Source: Marinitoga hydrogenitolerans DSM 16785 (GTDB taxonomy: Bacteria; Thermotogota; Thermotogae; Petrotogales; Petrotogaceae). Taken from it: a stretch of DNA of 64,000 nucleotides. The notes beneath the pieces were generated by a model that saw only the letters and a program-made list of their open reading frames with translations, ran no database searches and was not told the DNA's origin. How positions within the stretch are numbered: the first letter of the stretch is position 1; every line of letters starts with the position of its first letter. Shown piece by piece: positions 62,001 through 64,000 of this stretch. Made by a program: the position numbers and the translations under genes. Where the stretch lies: NCBI RefSeq assembly GCF_900129175.1, contig NZ_FQUI01000003.1, positions 1-64,000 on the forward strand. The letters are read 5' to 3'.

Positions 62001-62762
62001 TTATATATATTGTATTGAAAATATAGTGCTACCAGACCCACTCATTAAAGAAATAATAGAGTTTTTATCCATATTTTCTTTAATTCTTTTTAATTTTGGA
62101 TATTTTGGAAAAACCACCTGCTCAAAGATATTAAATGTATTTTCTTTTACTTTTATATAATCTCTTTCTTTTAATCCTTCATATAATTTCATTGGATTGC
62201 CGAATTTTGTTAATTTACTCCAATTTTTATCTATTTCATTATACATTTCTGGTGTAGATATATGAATGCCAGGAAAGTTAAATTCAAAATTTAATTTTAG
62301 AGGTTCTAAAAAAGTTAGTTTATCACCAATCCCTTCGGCAATAGCAGTACCACCAAAAATTAAAAATGGAACATCTCCTCCAACCTTTGCACCAATTTCA
62401 ATAATATCATTATCAGAGATATTATATTCAACTTTTAAAAATCTTAAAACAGCGGCAGCATCAGCGCTTCCGCCGCCGATGCCTCCGCCTTCTGGCAATT
62501 TTTTGTTTAAGTGTATTTTTAAATTAAAACTATATTCTGTTAAACTTTTAAAGGTGTCTATTGCTTTTTTTATCAAGTTATTATTCCAGGAGAATTTTAA
62601 TTCAGGAGAAGATGTAAATATTTCTTTTTCAGCAAATTCAATATTCATTTCATCATATAAGGGAATACTTTGGAAAAGAGTTAGAATATTATGATAGTTA
62701 TCGACTCGTTTTTCTATAACATCTAAAAAGAGATTAACCTTCGCATAAGCTTTTAAAAGCAT
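62001..62762 (-). CDS. ispE: 4-diphosphocytidyl-2-C-methyl-D-erythritol kinase
   Basis: IspE is a GHMP kinase of the MEP isoprenoid pathway. The 253-residue protein has the start LKAYAKVNLFLDV, the ATP loop LPEGGGIGGGSADAA (residues 90-104) and the Asp region KVGGDVPFLIFGGTA. Its C-terminus (SLMSGSGSTIFSIQYI) is a little shorter than usual. The ATG at 62762 follows AGAGGTG and overlaps the stop of the Nudix gene by one base (TAATG). No other MEP genes are here. Confidence 0.95.
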   Translation of the reverse strand: MLLKAYAKVNLFLDVIEKRVDNYHNILTLFQSIPLYDEMNIEFAEKEIFTSSPELKFSWNNNLIKKAIDTFKSLTEYSFNLKIHLNKKLPEGGGIGGGSADAAAVLRFLKVEYNISDNDIIEIGAKVGGDVPFLIFGGTAIAEGIGDKLTFLEPLKLNFEFNFPGIHISTPEMYNEIDKNWSKLTKFGNPMKLYEGLKERDYIKVKENTFNIFEQVVFPKYPKLKRIKENMDKNSIISLMSGSGSTIFSIQYI

Positions 62763-63346
62763 TAAATCACCTCTAAGGCTCTTAATGCTATTTTTGACCA
62801 TCCCTCGAATTCTCCATTGAATTTTTTAAACTCTGTTTCTTTTAACCAAAGTTCTTTGAAGTTTTCTTTTTCTTTAATATCAGCATTTGTAACATACGCA
62901 ATAAATAAAACACCAAGATGAACCCTTGAAACTTCTGTAGAATTATCTAAAATAAGCCCAACGTATTCTAATGAGTTTAAATTTTCTATATCTAATTCTT
63001 CATTTAATTCTCTATTTAATCCGTTATAAAATGTTAATTCTGGATTTTCGTTTTTATCTATTGGATTGATATGTCCTCCTATTCCAACGCTATATAAATT
63101 GTGTAATCTTTTTTCTGTTTGTTTTTGTGTTCTTTGAACTACTAAAATTTCATTTTTTTCATTTTTTATTACAACATATGGTATAATTTGTTTTTTTGAT
63201 TCGTCATTTTCTGCTAAAACTCTGTCGATAAAATATCCATTTTTAAATATTTTTTCTAAAATATTTTGCTCAACAATTGTAAAACCATTATAAAAATTTA
63301 TACCATTTAATATTTCATTGTCAATTACCCAAACTTTTTCTTTCAT
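62762..63346 (-). CDS. Nudix family phosphoesterase
   Basis: A 194-residue protein. A Nudix-like core is present: [11 protein letters not shown], then [10 protein letters not shown] as the REUxEE part. The box has a longer insert than the standard 23 residues. The N-terminal 65 residues precede the domain. The family is often annotated as phosphoesterase (HAD/MutT type); its substrate is unknown. The ATG at 63346 follows GGAGG and overlaps the hslV stop (ATGA). It lies in the place where hslU is often found next to hslV. Confidence 0.82.
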   Translation of the reverse strand: MKEKVWVIDNEILNGINFYNGFTIVEQNILEKIFKNGYFIDRVLAENDESKKQIIPYVVIKNEKNEILVVQRTQKQTEKRLHNLYSVGIGGHINPIDKNENPELTFYNGLNRELNEELDIENLNSLEYVGLILDNSTEVSRVHLGVLFIAYVTNADIKEKENFKELWLKETEFKKFNGEFEGWSKIALRALEVI

Positions 63347-63876
63347 CCAATAACCTCCACAGTAATATTTTGATTTGTATATATACAAATTTCTCCGGCT
63401 ATTTTTAATGATTTTTCAGCGATTTCTTTTGCATCTAAATCAGTGTTTTGCAATAATGCTTTTGCAGCGGCTAGAGCATATGGACCTCCAGAACCTATAG
63501 CCATAACATTTTCTTCTGGCTCAATAACTTCACCATTACCAGAGATTAATAATAAATGATCTTTATCACCAACTAAAAGCATAGCTTCTAATTTTCTTAA
63601 AACTTTATCTGTTCTCCAATCCTTTGATAATTCTACTGCAGCTTTTAATAAGTTTCCAGCATTTGCTCTATATTTTATTTCAAATCTTTCAAAAAGTGCT
63701 AAAGCATCAGCGACTGAGCCAGCAAATCCAGCAATAACTTTACCTTCTCCAAGTCTTCTAACTTTTCTGGCAGTTCCTTTAAAAATAGTATTTCCAAGCG
63801 TTATTTGTCCATCGCCAGCGATTACGGTTTTTCCGTTTTTTCTTATTCCAACTATTGTGGTTCCTCTAAATTCCAT
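63343..63876 (-). CDS. hslV: ATP-dependent protease subunit HslV
   Basis: A 177-residue proteasome-like peptidase that, with the HslU ATPase, forms the HslUV protease. The catalytic N-terminal Thr is in [20 protein letters not shown] after removal of five residues. [29 protein letters not shown] and [17 protein letters not shown] are typical. The gene starts with ATG after GAGGTG. The usual partner hslU is not next to it on the downstream side; upstream sequence is cut by the window after 124 bp. No confident promoter is visible in 63877-64000. Confidence 0.95.
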   Translation of the reverse strand: MEFRGTTIVGIRKNGKTVIAGDGQITLGNTIFKGTARKVRRLGEGKVIAGFAGSVADALALFERFEIKYRANAGNLLKAAVELSKDWRTDKVLRKLEAMLLVGDKDHLLLISGNGEVIEPEENVMAIGSGGPYALAAAKALLQNTDLDAKEIAEKSLKIAGEICIYTNQNITVEVIG

Positions 63877-64000
63877 TTTATCACCTCTTAAGTAAATTTT
63901 AAGTATTTTGTTGTATAATTGTTTTATAGAATTCTTTCTTTAGATTTTTGTCTTTATTGTTTTGTAAAGTAAATAAACTATAATTTTTTATTGTTAATAA

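Noticed and set aside
1-64000. CRISPR arrays, insertion sequences, prophage or integrase genes
   Set aside because: No regularly spaced repeats, transposase or integrase motifs were seen. The only tandem repeat is the short promoter duplication at 14623-14663.

Overview
The window is one contiguous stretch of a small, AT-rich bacterial chromosome with densely packed operons and no prophage, insertion sequence or CRISPR array that I can see. Gene content points to the phylum Thermotogota, probably the Petrotogaceae side (Marinitoga-like). The markers are a toga-type outer membrane protein fused to an LptF/G permease, a sensory-type [FeFe]-hydrogenase operon, pyruvoyl SpeD with SpeE, family 4 uracil-DNA glycosylase, HslV, and an RpiR-regulated GH13 phosphorylase operon. 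This placement is inferred from gene content and style, not from a search.

Layout. 1-480: a minus-strand cluster of four tRNAs (Pro, Gly, Arg, His) with its own promoter and terminator. 481-5390: mnmE with a small membrane protein, two GNAT acetyltransferases, and fliS with an unidentified partner. 5391-8610: a polyamine operon (XRE-cupin regulator, speD, speE), then a radical SAM gene. 8705-12857: Fe-alcohol dehydrogenase, phosphoglycerate mutase, ComB-like phosphatase and a parvulin foldase. 13016-16120: flavin reductase, DUF362 ferredoxin protein, EamA transporter and a Nudix gene. 16145-18960: an aromatic-amino-acid-type ABC transporter behind a leader-peptide attenuator. 18972-24757: a sugar ABC transporter, RpiR regulator and GH13 phosphorylase behind a 28-bp palindrome. 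24908-27187: ADP-ribosylglycohydrolase and asnS, divergent from a symmetric promoter. 27253-29938: a methionine ABC transporter (metQNI) behind a second leader-peptide attenuator. 29989-39233: a MATE pump, then ruvB, yggS, yggT, NAD kinase, a PhoU-like gene, the LptF/G-LptD fusion and uracil-DNA glycosylase. 39449-45847: adhE behind a Rex-like box, running into a [2Fe-2S]/PAS/PP2C/[FeFe]-hydrogenase operon. 45946-52949: an alpha-amylase-family enzyme, an oxidised-purine operon (xanthine dehydrogenase molybdenum subunit, PLP enzyme, 8-oxoguanine deaminase type) and an internally deleted cytosine-deaminase-like pseudogene. 53045-63876: two GGDEF proteins (one degenerate), tex, tig, a metallo-hydrolase, purB, ispE, a Nudix gene and hslV.

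The most interesting observation is a pair of matching ribosome-dependent attenuators. One leader peptide carries Tyr-Tyr-Tyr-Trp-Tyr ahead of the COG2984-type ABC transporter. The other carries four consecutive Met codons ahead of metQNI. In both, the regulatory codons start at codon 15. The last regulatory codons run into the 5' arm of a 7-bp hairpin. That hairpin holds a segment that mimics the terminator 3' arm and can pair with the terminator 5' arm. The stop codon lies exactly 15 nt before the terminator stem. This looks like one regulatory design reused for two amino acids.

Other notable points are the inner-membrane permease fused through a signal-peptide-like segment to an outer-membrane LptD barrel, the placement of adhE directly ahead of a putative H2-sensing hydrogenase and phosphatase operon, and an orphan molybdenum subunit in the purine operon.
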